A stretch of DNA of 64,000 bases from Micrococcaceae bacterium Sec5.7. Lineage in GTDB: Bacteria; Actinomycetota; Actinomycetes; Actinomycetales; Micrococcaceae. The DNA is taken from contig CP144169.1 in the NCBI GenBank assembly GCA_039636785.1, positions 2,170,001 to 2,234,000 of the forward strand, written 5' to 3'. Both the position numbers and the translations under genes were made by a program. Within the stretch, counting starts at the first letter, position 1; every line of letters begins with the position of its first letter. The notes beneath the pieces were generated by a model. That model was not told the origin of the DNA, searched no databases, and saw nothing but the letters and a program-made list of their open reading frames with translations. This document shows positions 62,485 through 64,000 of the stretch, in pieces.

Positions 62485-63939
62485 TCAGGCGGCGTCTGAG
62501 TGGATGGCTGCCGGTTCAGGGGCCGGATCAAGGTCCGACGGCGAGCTCAGCGTTCCGCGGATGGCAGTGGCAGCTGCCACCACCGGCGAAACCAGGTGGG
62601 TGCGGCCACCCTTGCCCTGGCGCCCTTCGAAGTTTCGGTTGGACGTGGAGGCGCATCGCTCCCCCGGTTCCAGCTGGTCCGGGTTCATGCCCAGGCACAT
62701 GGAGCAGCCGGCGAACCGCCATTCCGCGCCGAAATCCTTGAAGACCTTGTCCAGGCCTTCTGCCTCGGCCTCGAGCCGGACCCTCGCCGAACCCGGGACC
62801 ACCAGCATCCGGATCTGCGGATCCTTTACACGGCCCCGGATGATGTCCGCAGCGGCACGCAGGTCCTCAATCCGGGAATTGGTGCAGGAGCCGAGGAACA
62901 CCGTGTCCACCCGGATATCCTTCATGGGAGTTCCTGGCGCCAGGTCCATGTACTGCAGGGCACGCTCCGCGGCAGCCTTGGCGTTTTCGTCGCCGAAGTC
63001 CTCCGGCGAGGGCACCTTGGACGAGAGTGAAACGCCCTGGCCGGGGTTGGTGCCCCAGGTGACGAACGGTTCCAAAGTATCGGCGTCGAGTTCCACACTG
63101 ACGTCGAAGACGGCGTCGTCATCGGTGCGGAGAGTGTTCCAGTATTCGACGGCGGCGTCCCACTCTGCACCTTCGGGCGCATGCGGGCGGCCGTTCATGT
63201 AGTCGTAGGTGGTCTGGTCCGGCGCCACCAGTCCCGCGCGGGCGCCCGCCTCGATGGACATGTTGCAGATGGTCATGCGGGCTTCCATGGACAGCGCCCG
63301 GATGGCTGATCCGCGGTATTCCAGGACGTAGCCCTGACCGCCGCCGGTTCCGATCTTGGCGATGACGGCCAGGATGATGTCCTTGGCCGTGACGCCGGGG
63401 CGCAGCGTGCCGTCCACGTTGATGGCCATGGTTTTGAAGGGCTTCAGCGACAGCGTCTGGGTGGCCATGACGTGCTCCACCTCGGAGGTTCCGATGCCCA
63501 TGGCCAGAGCGCCGAAGGCTCCGTGCGTGGAGGTGTGCGAATCGCCGCAGACCACGGTCATGCCGGGCTGGGTGAGGCCCAGCTGCGGTCCCACCACGTG
63601 GACGATGCCCTGTTCGGCGTCGCCCAGAGAGTGCAGGCGCACACCGAATTCCTGGCAGTTGTTGCGCAGCGTCTGGATCTGCGTGCGGCTGGTGAGATCG
63701 GCAATCGGCTTGTCGATGTCCAGCGTGGGAGTGTTGTGGTCCTCGGTGGCGATGGTCAGGTCCGGGCGGCGCAGCTTGCGGCCGGCCAGGCGGAGCCCTT
63801 CGAAGGCCTGCGGGGACGTGACTTCGTGGACCAGATGAAGGTCAATGAAAAGAAGGTCGGGCTGGGCATTGACACCTTCGCCATCGCCCTTGCGCACCAC
63901 GTGCGCGTCCCAGACCTTCTCGGCCAATGTCTTTGCCAT
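62485..63939 (-). CDS. leuC: 3-isopropylmalate dehydratase large subunit LeuC
   Basis: Large, 4Fe-4S-containing subunit of isopropylmalate isomerase (aconitase superfamily). The 484-residue protein has [44 protein letters not shown], and [12 protein letters not shown] with the cluster cysteines. Two ATGs are close: at 63945 the ATG touches the GGGAG, while at 63939 spacing is six bases, so the latter ([15 protein letters not shown]) is chosen. The promoter lies within the last 60 bases or beyond the window. Confidence 0.96.
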   Translation of the reverse strand: MAKTLAEKVWDAHVVRKGDGEGVNAQPDLLFIDLHLVHEVTSPQAFEGLRLAGRKLRRPDLTIATEDHNTPTLDIDKPIADLTSRTQIQTLRNNCQEFGVRLHSLGDAEQGIVHVVGPQLGLTQPGMTVVCGDSHTSTHGAFGALAMGIGTSEVEHVMATQTLSLKPFKTMAINVDGTLRPGVTAKDIILAVIAKIGTGGGQGYVLEYRGSAIRALSMEARMTICNMSIEAGARAGLVAPDQTTYDYMNGRPHAPEGAEWDAAVEYWNTLRTDDDAVFDVSVELDADTLEPFVTWGTNPGQGVSLSSKVPSPEDFGDENAKAAAERALQYMDLAPGTPMKDIRVDTVFLGSCTNSRIEDLRAAADIIRGRVKDPQIRMLVVPGSARVRLEAEAEGLDKVFKDFGAEWRFAGCSMCLGMNPDQLEPGERCASTSNRNFEGRQGKGGRTHLVSPVVAAATAIRGTLSSPSDLDPAPEPAAIHSDAA

Positions 63940-64000
63940 GGCCATCTCCCTTCACTGCTGTTGGCTGTTTACGTCCACTGAATCAGCAGAGCCCCGCAAT

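Overview
The window reads as a chromosomal segment of a high-GC Gram-positive bacterium, most likely Arthrobacter or a close relative (Micrococcaceae). The basis is codon use, frequent GTG/TTG starts, an adenylylatable-type PII next to AmtB, membrane-anchored FtsY, and a gene order that I recall as largely shared with other Actinobacteria, including Mycobacterium: rplS-trmD-rimM-khpA-rpsP, ffh, glnK-amtB-ftsY-smc, mutM-rnc-rpmF-DUF177-coaD, rsmD-recG-DAK-thiL, DUF3515-ddl-gpsA-plsC-murA-leuD-leuC. No tRNA, rRNA, CRISPR array, transposase or phage gene was seen.

Bases 1-33,900 are mostly housekeeping genes on the minus strand: translation (L19, S16, L32, TrmD, RimM, KhpA, RsmD), SRP targeting (Ffh, FtsY), chromosome condensation (SMC), DNA repair (MutM, RecG), RNase III, CoaD and ThiL. 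They are interrupted by small plus-strand or metabolic insertions: a VOC protein, an amidohydrolase, an acetyltransferase, riboswitch-controlled thiC, a mini hydrolase, a G6PD homologue, an MFS exporter, a membrane-anchored GH79-like glycosidase flanked by two 70-nt palindromes, a lipoprotein, and an SDR/aminotransferase/spermidine-synthase-like trio.

Bases about 33,995-55,800 form an accessory island between thiL and the DUF3515-ddl block. It encodes a surface glycan system. WecB and WecC should make UDP-ManNAc and UDP-ManNAcA. A seven-gene minus-strand operon with several overlaps encodes two GT4 enzymes, a Wzm/Wzt (TagGH)-type ABC exporter, a CgeB-like/GT2 fusion, WecC and a 1474-residue multi-module glycosyltransferase. 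A proline-rich wall-spanning protein lies just upstream. The plus strand carries WecB, an 892-residue heparinase II/III-like protein fused to a serine-hydrolase domain and a small beta domain, and a hexapeptide acetyltransferase that starts with a similar beta domain. A second, secreted heparinase-like protein lies between them. The plausible picture is a ManNAcA-containing polysaccharide that is built on the inner face, exported by ABC transporter, acetylated and trimmed. An initiating transferase is not in the window.

Bases 55,960-64,000 return to core genes: DUF3515 lipoprotein, D-Ala-D-Ala ligase, GpsA, PlsC-like acyltransferase, MurA, and the leuCD isopropylmalate isomerase. A DUF6270-like protein, a family tied to surface glycans, sits between murA and leuD.

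Regulatory elements supported by sequence are the thiC TPP riboswitch, several hairpin terminators, an amtB-upstream direct repeat, and repeat families near ddl and around the GH79-like gene.
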